Positions 33,230-41,699 of a DNA stretch of 64,000 bases are shown in pieces. Both the position numbers and the translations under genes were made by a program. The stretch's first letter is position 1, and the number at the start of each line of letters is the position of its first letter. This DNA is from Acidimicrobiales bacterium (GTDB lineage Bacteria; Actinomycetota; Acidimicrobiia; Acidimicrobiales; SHLQ01): the NCBI GenBank assembly GCA_020629635.1, contig JAHDCX010000009.1, positions 62,001 to 126,000 on the forward strand, given 5' to 3'. The notes beneath the pieces were generated by a model that saw only the letters and a program-made list of their open reading frames with translations, had not been told where the DNA came from and made no database searches.

Positions 33230-33730
33230 ATGGTTGCGGCGACCGATCGGCAGACGCGCTTCGAGTCCGTCTATCGCGCCCATGTTGCGGCGATCGGCCG
33301 CTATGCGTCTCGGCGAACAGATGCGGCCGACGCGGTGGATGTGGTGGCCGAGACGTTCGCCGTTGCGTGGCGGCGAATCGACGAGGTGCCGCCCGACGCC
33401 CTGCCGTGGTTGTACGGCGTCGCTCGCCGCGTACTCGCCAATCAGCGGCGCGGTGGCATTCGGCGGACTGCGCTCCACACCCGTCTTTGCGAGGCGTGGG
33501 TGCAACCGGTGTCTCCCCCGCCGGCACACCTCGAAACGCTCCGAACGGCGATCCATTCACTGACAGAAGCCGACCGCGAGATCCTTCTCCTGGCGGGTGC
33601 GGAGGAACTCTCGCCTAGAGAGATTGCGGTGGTGCTCGACCTGCGCCCTGAGGTTGCCCGCAACCGCCTGAGCCGAGCCCGCCAGCGCCTCCGAGACGCG
33701 ATGCCCGATGACGAAGGAGCGAGCGCATGA
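33230..33730 (+). CDS. ECF-type RNA polymerase sigma factor
   Basis: 166 residues. Region 2 is FESVYRAHVAAIGRYASRRTDAADAVDVVAETFAVAWRRIDEVP, and region 4 is SLTEADREILLLAGAEELSPREIAVVLDLRPEVARNRLSRARQRLRDAM. This is a standard ECF sigma length. The next gene overlaps its end by 4 bases (ATGA) and encodes a one-helix membrane protein, the arrangement of sigma/anti-sigma pairs. The region-2 start codon could be the GTG at 33227 or ATG at 33230; the ATG is preferred. The extracytoplasmic signal is unknown. Confidence 0.88.
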   Translation: MVAATDRQTRFESVYRAHVAAIGRYASRRTDAADAVDVVAETFAVAWRRIDEVPPDALPWLYGVARRVLANQRRGGIRRTALHTRLCEAWVQPVSPPPAHLETLRTAIHSLTEADREILLLAGAEELSPREIAVVLDLRPEVARNRLSRARQRLRDAMPDDEGASA

Positions 33731-36408
33731 TGGACGAGGAAATCCGAGACCTCTTCGCCGAAACCGAACTCCAGATCGACCCGGGCAGCCGATCGGCCGA
33801 CCTGCTGTTGGAGAGTCTCAGAACGGCCCCTGCCCCGCTCCGTGGCCACGGAGATGACGTGGCTGCACCGCTGATCGACGGTCCAGCGGCTTGGGATCGG
33901 CCGCGAGTGTGGATATTGGCGGGCGCTGTTGCGGCCACAGCTGCCTTGATCATCGGGGCCTTGGAGTTGCGTGTCGACAACGCATCCGTCATCAGCGAGG
34001 CACCGGACCAAATCCAGGCGGACCAAAACGAAAGCGTCGACCTCATCTTCGTGAACGGCATGGCGAATCCCATCGTCATGTTCTTGGAGACCGACGTCGA
34101 CACCCCTTCATCGGCATTGACGGAGTGTGCGGCGGGCATCCGCGAGGTCACCGCCGGAAGTACCCCAGCTTCGATGGCCGTCGCATCGTTGCCGCCGTCG
34201 GGCCTCGGTGCATCCACGGTGCTGAGCGCACCTGGTGCGATAGGCGAGTGCCCTCCACAGTCCGATGCATGGACACTGTTCTCCCAACCGGCAAGCGGTG
34301 TTGAGCTCGCAACTGCAGATTCGAGCGCAACCACGAACCTGGGAGATGCGTACGCGCTACGGATCAGCGGGTTCGTGGCCAGTGATGTGAGGTCCATGGA
34401 ACTGATCGGCGACGCAGTCGTGGAGCAGACGTATCGCACCGCGTTCGGCCGCTTCTGGATCGACGCGCAGCTCGATCAGGAGATCATCGATCCGACGATG
34501 AACTTGTCCACCGTCCTACTCACGTTCCGCGATGGCACCGCCATCGAGCATGAACTGCTCGCCGAAACGACGTCGTCGACGTGTCGCGACTCTGGGTGCA
34601 TCCGCAGCTTCATCCGCCAACTCTCGCTTGATGCCGAAGCATCTGGTCAGGCTGCACAGGCGGACCGCCTTCGCGATGGGGTACTGACACAGGACGAATA
34701 CGACGACTCTGTTTCGGCCTTCATCGACTGCCTCGCATCCGCGTCCCTCGCCCGATCTGGGGTACCTACCGTCTTCGTGATTGAAGGAACTGCTGAGTTC
34801 GGCGCAGGAAAGACCTGCGAGCTGACCACGATGCGGTGGGTGGAATCGGCTCGCGCCGAAACGAACCTTCTCCTTCTTTCGGGCCCGAACGATCCGTTGG
34901 GTGGCACCGAAGAGGTGGTCGACGCCGAAACGACGCAGCCCGAACCTGATGGGTCCTCGGCGGCTCCAAATGAGCGCGAAGTGCTCTCGAGTATGTGGCG
35001 CGCGGAAGCGCAGCGGATCTTCCAGGGTGGTCTCGGACCCAACGAGATCCGCTCCCGGAACACTGGCGCGTACATCGACGAAGCCGCGATCGATGCCTAC
35101 GCCGACCACTTCGCCTGGACGTTCGAGGATCGCCTCACGATCGAGACCTCCGAGTACTCGCCCTTCCCTGATACGAGCGACGCTTTCACACCGATCGTCA
35201 CCGTGATCTCCCAAGACGACCCGACGAGATCCGCGGCCTTCGTGATGCGGTACACGCTCGAAACGTTCCGGCTCGAAGTCGAACGGCTACCGAGCCCAGA
35301 AGTCCCGGAGCTTTTCGTCGAGACGGCCGGGGACGGCACGACGGCGATCACCATCGCCACCGCCGGCACCGAAGGGTGGCCACAGGCCTTTGTCGACGGC
35401 GAGCCGGTGCCCACCGAGTCCGATCTCGGCTCCCGCACGACGACGATCACCATCGATGACCCATGGACGGGGACGAAAGTGGTCACGCTCGCCACGCCCA
35501 CGCCCGAAGCACCTGGAGCGGCAAGCTACGGCATCACCTTGGAGAAGGACTTCGCCGATCCCATAGCACCGCAGCAGCGCATCGAGCGCGCTGAACTACC
35601 GCTGGTGCTGAGAGTCCCCGAGCTCGGCACGCCAGACGAGCGAGCAGCCGTCGCATGCGCCCAAGGGGTGGCTGCGCTGCCCACAGCGAGATTTGTCACG
35701 CCTCCTGCGGTCCTCGAGCTGTCTGTAATCGATTCGACTCGGTTGGGTTCAGTCGCGCTCGCGTTGCACGATCCGGCCCGCACCTGGGCGGCGTTCTGCG
35801 AAAGGCCTGGTTCGGGTCCTTCAGGTATCCCTGGCTTCCCGCTCCCGCAGATAGGGCCGGACCAACCTGCGAACGTGCTCACCTTCGGGAGCATTGGCGC
35901 GACAACCCCCGACGGCGAACCGCTGATTTCGATTCACGGACAACTCCGTGCGGACGTCGCCGAGATCCGGCTCGACAGCCCCGATGTGATTGATCAGGCC
36001 TTCGCCGCAAGTGACGGCTGGTACGTGATCGACTCGGTCATCCAGCCGACAAGTCCCGTGTTGTCGGCGGATCAGACACCGCTCCTGATCACCTACACGG
36101 ACGGACGCGTCGAGTCTTTTGCCGAGGGATACGAGGTCGCCTGTGCCGGCCGCTCTTGCCTCGCGGACGTGCTTTCGAGCCTGCCAAGTTCGACCGAAAG
36201 CGGGGTCCTTCGCAACGGTGTCCTGACGCAAGAAGAGTACGACGCTGCAGCCAGGCGATTCAGCGGCTGCCTCGGAGCCGGGGCTGACGACCTTTCGTCC
36301 GCGGTGGTCACAATCGATGACGACCAAGAGTTCCCCTGCTACGTCGACTTCGCGCCAATCGACCAAGCGAGGATGTGGATTTCATGGGTGACGCTGGCTG
36401 ACGGGTGA
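33727..36408 (+). CDS. 893-residue membrane protein, probable partner of the ECF sigma factor, with internal duplication
   Basis: A cytoplasmic head of about 60 residues (EEIRDLFAETELQIDPGSRSADLLLE) precedes one membrane helix at 61-80 (VWILAGAVAATAALIIGALE) and a long outside region. That region holds two homologous halves, about residues 130-385 and 637-885. Both have a Cys-rich start, an ISG or IHG strand, an LL(T/I)-x-x-DG strand, and a shared stretch GVLTQ(D/E)EYD followed by a CL pair. A central domain lies between. The head could bind the sigma factor, but lacks a zinc anti-sigma motif. The overlap with the sigma gene supports that role. Not recognised as a named family. Confidence 0.65.
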   Translation: MMDEEIRDLFAETELQIDPGSRSADLLLESLRTAPAPLRGHGDDVAAPLIDGPAAWDRPRVWILAGAVAATAALIIGALELRVDNASVISEAPDQIQADQNESVDLIFVNGMANPIVMFLETDVDTPSSALTECAAGIREVTAGSTPASMAVASLPPSGLGASTVLSAPGAIGECPPQSDAWTLFSQPASGVELATADSSATTNLGDAYALRISGFVASDVRSMELIGDAVVEQTYRTAFGRFWIDAQLDQEIIDPTMNLSTVLLTFRDGTAIEHELLAETTSSTCRDSGCIRSFIRQLSLDAEASGQAAQADRLRDGVLTQDEYDDSVSAFIDCLASASLARSGVPTVFVIEGTAEFGAGKTCELTTMRWVESARAETNLLLLSGPNDPLGGTEEVVDAETTQPEPDGSSAAPNEREVLSSMWRAEAQRIFQGGLGPNEIRSRNTGAYIDEAAIDAYADHFAWTFEDRLTIETSEYSPFPDTSDAFTPIVTVISQDDPTRSAAFVMRYTLETFRLEVERLPSPEVPELFVETAGDGTTAITIATAGTEGWPQAFVDGEPVPTESDLGSRTTTITIDDPWTGTKVVTLATPTPEAPGAASYGITLEKDFADPIAPQQRIERAELPLVLRVPELGTPDERAAVACAQGVAALPTARFVTPPAVLELSVIDSTRLGSVALALHDPARTWAAFCERPGSGPSGIPGFPLPQIGPDQPANVLTFGSIGATTPDGEPLISIHGQLRADVAEIRLDSPDVIDQAFAASDGWYVIDSVIQPTSPVLSADQTPLLITYTDGRVESFAEGYEVACAGRSCLADVLSSLPSSTESGVLRNGVLTQEEYDAAARRFSGCLGAGADDLSSAVVTIDDDQEFPCYVDFAPIDQARMWISWVTLADG

Positions 36409-36490
36409 ATCGGGGCGCCGGGTGATGTGATGGGCGGAACATCTTCGGCAGGATCGTGGTTACCGCATTGGACGACCCCCGAAAGGCACG

Positions 36491-37768
36491 ATGCCCACCG
36501 CACTCCCCCGAACGTCGGTCGAAGTCACCGACTTTCAGGTGGTCCGGGACGAAACCGAACGTCTCGCTGCCCGCCTCACGCCCGAAGACCAACAGATCCA
36601 GTCGATGCCCGATGTCTCGCCAACGAAATGGCATCGAGCGCACATCACCTGGTTCTTCGAGACGTTCCTGCTCCTCCCCCACCTTCCCGACTACGAGCTC
36701 TACGACGAGGTGTTCCAGTTCCTCTTCAACTCGTACTACGAGCAAGCCGGCCCCCGACACGCCCGCCACGAACGAGGACTGATCTCCCGTCCGACCGCCG
36801 ACGAGGTGACGGCCTACCGACGCCACGTCGACGCGGCGATGCGTCGGCTCATCGACGAGGTCGTGCCCGCCAACGACGACCTGGCACAACTCGTTCGTCT
36901 CGGACTGCACCATGAGCAACAGCATCAGGAGCTGATGCTCATGGACATCAAGCACGTGTTCTGGAAGAACCCCCTTCGACCCGCCCTCCACGAGCGGCCA
37001 GACCGTCCCGCCACCACGGTCGGGCCGCTCGGGTGGGTCACCCACGAGGGTGGGCTCGTCGAGATCGGCTACGAAGGCGACGGTTTCCACTTCGACAACG
37101 AAGGACCCCGCCACACCCAGTTCGTTGCGCCGTACGCCCTGGCCGACCGACTCGTCACCTGCGGCGAATGGCTCGAGTTCATGGCCGACGACGGCTACCA
37201 CGAGCCCATCCTGTGGCTGAGCGAAGGCTGGGCCACCATCACACGCGAAGGCTGGGAGGCGCCCTTCTACTGGGAGCCGACTGCGTCGGGCTGGCACGTC
37301 CACACGCTGCACGGCATGCAACCGGTCGACCCCGACGAACCCGTCGTCCATCTCAGCTACTACGAAGCCGATGCGTTCGCCCGATGGGCGGGTGCCCGCC
37401 TCCCGACCGAAGCCGAATGGGAACACGCCGCCCACCGATCGCTCGGCGACGCACAACCCGCCGGCAACCTCGCGGATCGAGGACACCTCCACCCGGTGCC
37501 AGCCGCAACCGCCGACGGATCACTTCGACAGATGTTCGGCGATGTCTGGGAGTGGACCTCGAGTTCGTACTCGCCATACCCCGGATTCGCCCCGGCCGAG
37601 GGCGCTGTCGGCGAATACAACGGCAAGTTCATGGTCAACCAGTACGTGCTGCGCGGCGGCTGTTGCGCCACCCCGGCCGGCCATGTGCGAGCGACCTACC
37701 GGAACTTCTTCCCCACCCACAGCCGCTGGATGTTCTCCGGCCTTCGACTCGCCAAGGACCTCACATGA
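36491..37768 (+). CDS. egtB: Ergothioneine biosynthesis sulfoxide synthase
   Basis: 425 residues, as in known EgtB. It joins a sulfur donor to hercynine (trimethylhistidine) using iron and O2. The DinB-like N-terminal domain supplies the three iron-binding histidines: H51 in KWHRAHITW, and H141 and H145 in LGLHHEQQHQELML. A formylglycine-generating-enzyme-like domain follows with EGPRHTQFVAPYALA, WEWTSSSYSPYPGF and the C-terminal FVNQ-like FMVNQYVLRGGCC. The next gene egtD overlaps by 4 bases (ATGA). The subtype (gamma-glutamylcysteine or cysteine as donor) cannot be told; egtA and egtC are not in this window. Confidence 0.93.
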   Translation: MPTALPRTSVEVTDFQVVRDETERLAARLTPEDQQIQSMPDVSPTKWHRAHITWFFETFLLLPHLPDYELYDEVFQFLFNSYYEQAGPRHARHERGLISRPTADEVTAYRRHVDAAMRRLIDEVVPANDDLAQLVRLGLHHEQQHQELMLMDIKHVFWKNPLRPALHERPDRPATTVGPLGWVTHEGGLVEIGYEGDGFHFDNEGPRHTQFVAPYALADRLVTCGEWLEFMADDGYHEPILWLSEGWATITREGWEAPFYWEPTASGWHVHTLHGMQPVDPDEPVVHLSYYEADAFARWAGARLPTEAEWEHAAHRSLGDAQPAGNLADRGHLHPVPAATADGSLRQMFGDVWEWTSSSYSPYPGFAPAEGAVGEYNGKFMVNQYVLRGGCCATPAGHVRATYRNFFPTHSRWMFSGLRLAKDLT

Positions 37769-38739
37769 CCAACGCGCTCACCGTCGACGTCCATCTCGAT
37801 CCCGACTGGTTCGAACGCACGCTCCGCGCTGACGTCCTCGAAGGTCTCACCGGCTCGTTCAAAGAACTCCCGCCCAAGTGGTTCTACGACGACCGCGGTT
37901 CTGCCCTCTTCGATCAGATCACCCGGCTCGACGAGTACTACCCGACCGAAGCCGAACGCACGATCCTTCGGGCACGTGCCGACGAGATCGCCATCACGAG
38001 CGGCGCCGACACCCTCGTCGAACTCGGATCCGGAACTGCCGACAAAACCCGCGTGCTGCTCGATGCAATGGCTCGCATCGGCCGGCTCGACCGGTACGTA
38101 CCGTTCGACGTGAGCGAAGGCATTCTGCGGTCGAGCTCGCTGGAGCTGATCACCGAATACCCGGGGCTGCGAGTCGAGGGGGTCGTCGGCGACTTCGAAC
38201 ACCACCTCGATCAGGTCCCCGGCGGAGGGCGCCGCGTGATTGCGCTGCTCGGCGGCACGATCGGCAACTTCGGACCGGTCGGTCGCAAGGCGTTGCTGAC
38301 CGACGTCGTGTCCGGCATGCAACGCGGCGACACCTTCCTTCTCGGTACCGATCTCGTGAAAGACACCGGTCGACTCGTGGCCGCATACGACGACAGCCAA
38401 GGGGTCACGGCCGAATTCAACAAGAACGTGCTGCACGTGCTCAATCGTCGGCTCAACGCCGACTTCGAGCCCGATCGTTTCGAGCACGTCGCCCGGTTCG
38501 ACGACACCGACGAATGGATGGACCTGCGACTGCGCTCGCTCGAAGACCAGACGGTTCGGATCGCGGATCTCGACCTCGACGTGCACTTTGCCCGCGGCGA
38601 AGAGATGCGTACGGAGATCTCGGCGAAGTTCCGACGCGACGGCGTCGCCAAGGAACTCGCCGCCGTCGGACTCGAGCTCGAGCGATGGTGGACCGATCCC
38701 GCAGGTGACTACGCGCTCTCGCTGTCGTCGCTGCGGTGA
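37765..38739 (+). CDS. egtD: L-histidine N-alpha-methyltransferase (ergothioneine biosynthesis)
   Basis: 324 residues, close to the 321 of mycobacterial EgtD. It trimethylates histidine to hercynine, the substrate of EgtB. Landmarks: KWFYDDRGSALFDQITRLDEYYPTEAERTIL, the SAM motif LVELGSGTADKTRVLLDAM, VPFDVSEGILRSS, LLGGTIGNFGP, and the C-terminal MRTEISAKFRRD. The ATG at 37765 overlaps the egtB stop by 4 bases, so the two are translated together. A classical egtBD pair; no egtC, egtA or egtE beside it. Confidence 0.95.
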   Translation: MTNALTVDVHLDPDWFERTLRADVLEGLTGSFKELPPKWFYDDRGSALFDQITRLDEYYPTEAERTILRARADEIAITSGADTLVELGSGTADKTRVLLDAMARIGRLDRYVPFDVSEGILRSSSLELITEYPGLRVEGVVGDFEHHLDQVPGGGRRVIALLGGTIGNFGPVGRKALLTDVVSGMQRGDTFLLGTDLVKDTGRLVAAYDDSQGVTAEFNKNVLHVLNRRLNADFEPDRFEHVARFDDTDEWMDLRLRSLEDQTVRIADLDLDVHFARGEEMRTEISAKFRRDGVAKELAAVGLELERWWTDPAGDYALSLSSLR

Positions 38740-38764
38740 GTCGCGCGCCGCACGTGCCCGTCGC

Positions 38765-39199
38765 TCAGTCGAACGAGTAGCGATAGACGTTGGTTTCGCG
38801 TTGGACGAAGCCGATCCGCCGATAGAGGCGATTCGCCGCTTCGCGACTCGGGCGGCTCGTGAGATCGACCGTCGTCGCGCCCGCCTCACGAGCGATGTCG
38901 AGGGCTCGTTCGTTGAGGATGCGGCCGACACCTTTCCCGCGTGCCGCTTCGTCGACGACCACGTCCTCGATCCACGCCCGCAGCCCCGTCGGAATCCGGA
39001 ACATGGCGAGGGTCATCGAACCAACGATCCGTCCGTCTTCATCGCGGGCGATCAACACCGTCGACGCCTCGCTTCCGACGATCGCCCCGAGCGCGTCCGC
39101 GTCGGGTGCCGGGTTCGAGCGGGACAGTTGCGGAATGAGCCGGGCGAAGGCCTCGATGAGCTCGTCGTCGACGGCGGTCGCCTCATGGATCTCGATCAT
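38765..39199 (-). CDS. GNAT family N-acetyltransferase
   Basis: 144 residues from the ATG at 39199 (MIEIHEATAVDDE). The GNAT core is AWIEDVVVDEAARGKGVGRILNERALDIAREAG, including the R-G-K-G-V-G acetyl-CoA loop, followed by SRPSREAANRLYRRIGFVQRETNVYRY. The strand and helix order match the small-molecule acetyltransferases. Longer frames upstream do not match. The substrate is unknown. It is convergent with egtD, which ends 25 bases before its stop. Confidence 0.85.
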   Translation of the reverse strand: MIEIHEATAVDDELIEAFARLIPQLSRSNPAPDADALGAIVGSEASTVLIARDEDGRIVGSMTLAMFRIPTGLRAWIEDVVVDEAARGKGVGRILNERALDIAREAGATTVDLTSRPSREAANRLYRRIGFVQRETNVYRYSFD

Positions 39200-39261
39200 G
39201 TTCGCGATGGTACGACGCAACGCGCGTGGGATCACCAACCCTCACCGCTACCGTTTTTGTC

Positions 39262-40131
39262 GTGACTAGCCAGATCGGCGGCGCCGCACACGTCCGCTGT
39301 TCCGAACTCCCGGAGCTTCGCTCTCCGGTTCTCATCTGCGCCTTCGAAGGTTGGAACGACGCGGGAGACGCCTCCTCCACGGCCGTTGGCCACGTCCTCG
39401 ACCGCTGGGGAGCAGAGAAGTTCGCCTCGATCGACCCCGAAGAGTTCTACGACTTCACGTCGTTGCGACCGACGGTGGAGATCGTCGACGGCTTCGACCG
39501 AGCGCTCCACTGGCCGGAGAACTCCTTCCACGCCGCACGTCTCGAAGACGCACCCTTCGACGCGGTGCTCCTGTTGGGCGTCGAACCGCAGATGCGCTGG
39601 CGCACGTTCTGCGACCAGGTCCTCGAGACGGCCCGCGCCGTGGGTGCGGAGATGGTCGTGACCATGGGGGCACTCCTCGCCGACGTCCCACACACCCGAC
39701 CAGTGCAGGTCATCGGCACGGCCTACGACGAAGCCACCGCCCAGCGCCTCGGCCTCGAGCCTTCGAACTACGAAGGTCCGACCGGCATCCTCGGCGTCCT
39801 CCACGCACAAGCTCGTGATGCGGGCTTCACGGTGGCATCCCTGTGGGGCGCGGTCCCGGCGTACATCCCGGGCGCGACCAGCCCCAAGGCTGCGTTGGCG
39901 CTGGTCGAGAAGCTGACCACCTTGCTCGACGTCAACGTCTACACCACGGACCTCGAGATCGCGACAGTCGCCTACGAGCGTCAGATCAGTGAACTCGTCG
40001 CCGAAGACGAGGACACCGCAGAGTTCGTCCACGAGCTCGAGGAACGTTTCGACGAAGAAGCCGAGTTCCTGTCATCGGACTCGCTCGTCGACGAGGTCGA
40101 GCAATTCTTGCGAGACCAGCGCAACAACTAG
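39262..40131 (+). CDS. PAC2 family protein
   Basis: 289 residues from a GTG at 39262; a TACCGT sequence 8 bases upstream would allow a leaderless start. The PAC2 (proteasome assembly chaperone 2-like) fold is seen as LRSPVLICAFEGWNDAGDASSTAV, then FYDFTSLRPTVEIVDG, LLLGVEPQMRW and VASLWGAVPAYIPGATSPKAALALVEKL. The C-terminus (AEFVHELEERFDEEAEFL) is an acidic coiled-coil-like region. Actinobacterial PAC2 proteins are conserved, and a proteasome link is suspected but not proven. No proteasome genes are in this window. Confidence 0.88.
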   Translation: MTSQIGGAAHVRCSELPELRSPVLICAFEGWNDAGDASSTAVGHVLDRWGAEKFASIDPEEFYDFTSLRPTVEIVDGFDRALHWPENSFHAARLEDAPFDAVLLLGVEPQMRWRTFCDQVLETARAVGAEMVVTMGALLADVPHTRPVQVIGTAYDEATAQRLGLEPSNYEGPTGILGVLHAQARDAGFTVASLWGAVPAYIPGATSPKAALALVEKLTTLLDVNVYTTDLEIATVAYERQISELVAEDEDTAEFVHELEERFDEEAEFLSSDSLVDEVEQFLRDQRNN

Positions 40132-40156
40132 CCGGGCCCTGCGCCGTCAACCTCGA

Positions 40157-41008
40157 TCAGGAGGACGTGGCGCCGATCGCCCCTTTGGCGAAGTTGATCA
40201 TCGAACCGAGCGTCTGCTCCCAGTTCGGCTCATTCAGCACCTCGTGCTCCATGCCCGGGATGACCTGGCGGGTCGCGACCGGCTGTGCGCCGATCGGCTC
40301 CGAGGCCGAGGCTGGTGCGATCCGATCGCTTCCTCCGTGTGCGACATAGGTGGGGATCGTCAACCGATCCACTCGCTCGCGGGACTCGGCCATGGCCGTG
40401 AACAATGCGTACCCGAGACCGGCCGTTGCGCCCTCGACCCGTAGCGGGTCGTCCCGGTACTGGATACCGACGTCGGGGTCCGTGGACAACAGTGATCCGT
40501 CGAACTCGCTCTTGATGAACAGTTTTGGCACAAGTCGACCGAGGATCGGCGCGGCGATTCGCTGCCAGCGCGGAATGATCGCGTCGAGCGCCGGACCGCT
40601 CAGGAGGAGCACATCAGGAACCGGCCGCCCGGACACGCAGTAGTTGAAGGCGATCAGCCCACCCATCGAGTGACCGAGCAGGACGACCGGTCGACCGTCG
40701 CCTCGAAGCTCGGCGAGGTTGTCCTCGACGTCATCGAGGAACGTGTCGAAGCTCGGGACGTATCCCCGCCGACCACCCGAGCGCCCGAATCCGTAGTGGT
40801 CGTACGCACGGGTCTGGAAGCCGGCGTCGGCGAGGGTTGCGCCGACATGTTCGTACCGCCCGCTGTGCTCTGCGATCCCGTGCAGCACCAAAGCGTTCGC
40901 GATCGGTTCGTCGGCGTCCCACGTCCGCCGAAACTGCGCGACGCCCGCCCGCGAGGTCACTTCCTCGCCAGTGGAGCGGCCCGCGTATGCCGTACTCGGA
41001 TCAGCCAT
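40157..41008 (-). CDS. Alpha/beta hydrolase, monoacylglycerol-lipase-like
   Basis: 283 residues from the ATG at 41008 (MADPSTAYAGRSTG). The fold is evident: ALVLHGIAEHSGRYEHVGATLADAG, then AYDHYGFGRSGGRRGYVPSF, the nucleophile elbow LLGHSMGGLIAF, and the last His in GMEHEVLNEPNW. The acid is probably Asp in HGGSDRIAPAS. The motif order is that of Hydrolase_4/monoglyceride lipases. Its start overlaps the NUDIX stop by 8 bases, so they are cotranscribed. Natural substrate is likely a lipid ester. Confidence 0.87.
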   Translation of the reverse strand: MADPSTAYAGRSTGEEVTSRAGVAQFRRTWDADEPIANALVLHGIAEHSGRYEHVGATLADAGFQTRAYDHYGFGRSGGRRGYVPSFDTFLDDVEDNLAELRGDGRPVVLLGHSMGGLIAFNYCVSGRPVPDVLLLSGPALDAIIPRWQRIAAPILGRLVPKLFIKSEFDGSLLSTDPDVGIQYRDDPLRVEGATAGLGYALFTAMAESRERVDRLTIPTYVAHGGSDRIAPASASEPIGAQPVATRQVIPGMEHEVLNEPNWEQTLGSMINFAKGAIGATSS

Positions 41009-41687
41009 GATCGATCTCCCAGGGATTGGTTCGCACGCCGTCGAACTCGACGTCGATCGGTTCGCCTCGGATGGTTGCAAACGCTCGGTCCACCCAGCGA
41101 TCGGCACCCACCATTGGTTCAGGAAGCTCATTCTCGCCGAAGAACCCCACATCAGAACATTCGAGCGGGTGGGCCGTCAGTTCGCCACCGGTCGCCCGAA
41201 GGTGGAAGAGGATCGAATACAGCGGGATCCGGGTGAAGCCGAGCCGCATCCCGTCGTGCACGCCGACCATGCGGACGACCTCGCTCTGGATGCCGGTCTC
41301 TTCCCACACTTCCTTCACCGCCACCTCGGCTGGCGAATAGCCGACGTCGGCCCATCCGGTCGGGTAGAGCCAGATCCCCGAGTCGGCGCGTTGCACGAGC
41401 AGCAGCCGGCCGTCATCGTCACCGACGAGCGCACCGACCGTGCTCTTGGGGGTCACGTAACCGGGCACGCCGTGGCCCACGGTCTTGGTCCACTCCGAGA
41501 CGAGCTGCGTCGCATCGATTCGTCGGTCCGCGCCGGCACGAATCTCGGCGGCGACAGCCAGAATCTCCTCGAATCGTTCCTGCTCGTACAGCGACTCGGT
41601 GAAGGCCAGACCGGTGCGGGCCAACGCGGACAACATCTCCGCCCAGCGGAGGAGTTCTTTCTCGGTGACCGTTTCGGCGTCGTCCAT
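41001..41687 (-). CDS. NUDIX hydrolase with N-terminal Nudix_N-like domain
   Basis: 228 residues. The first 65 residues (ELLRWAEMLSALARTGLAFTES, FEEILAVAAEIRA) match the Nudix_N domain, and VTPKSTVGALVGDDDGRLLLVQRADSG starts the NUDIX fold. The box reads GWADVGYSPAEVAVKEVWEETGI: the E-E pair is intact, but the usual first Glu is Tyr and the Arg is Lys, so it is a variant of the consensus. Such proteins hydrolyse nucleoside-diphosphate-linked compounds. It overlaps the lipase downstream and lies 12 bases after glnD's stop. Confidence 0.85.
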   Translation of the reverse strand: MDDAETVTEKELLRWAEMLSALARTGLAFTESLYEQERFEEILAVAAEIRAGADRRIDATQLVSEWTKTVGHGVPGYVTPKSTVGALVGDDDGRLLLVQRADSGIWLYPTGWADVGYSPAEVAVKEVWEETGIQSEVVRMVGVHDGMRLGFTRIPLYSILFHLRATGGELTAHPLECSDVGFFGENELPEPMVGADRWVDRAFATIRGEPIDVEFDGVRTNPWEIDHG

Positions 41688-41699
41688 GTTGGGGCGAGC

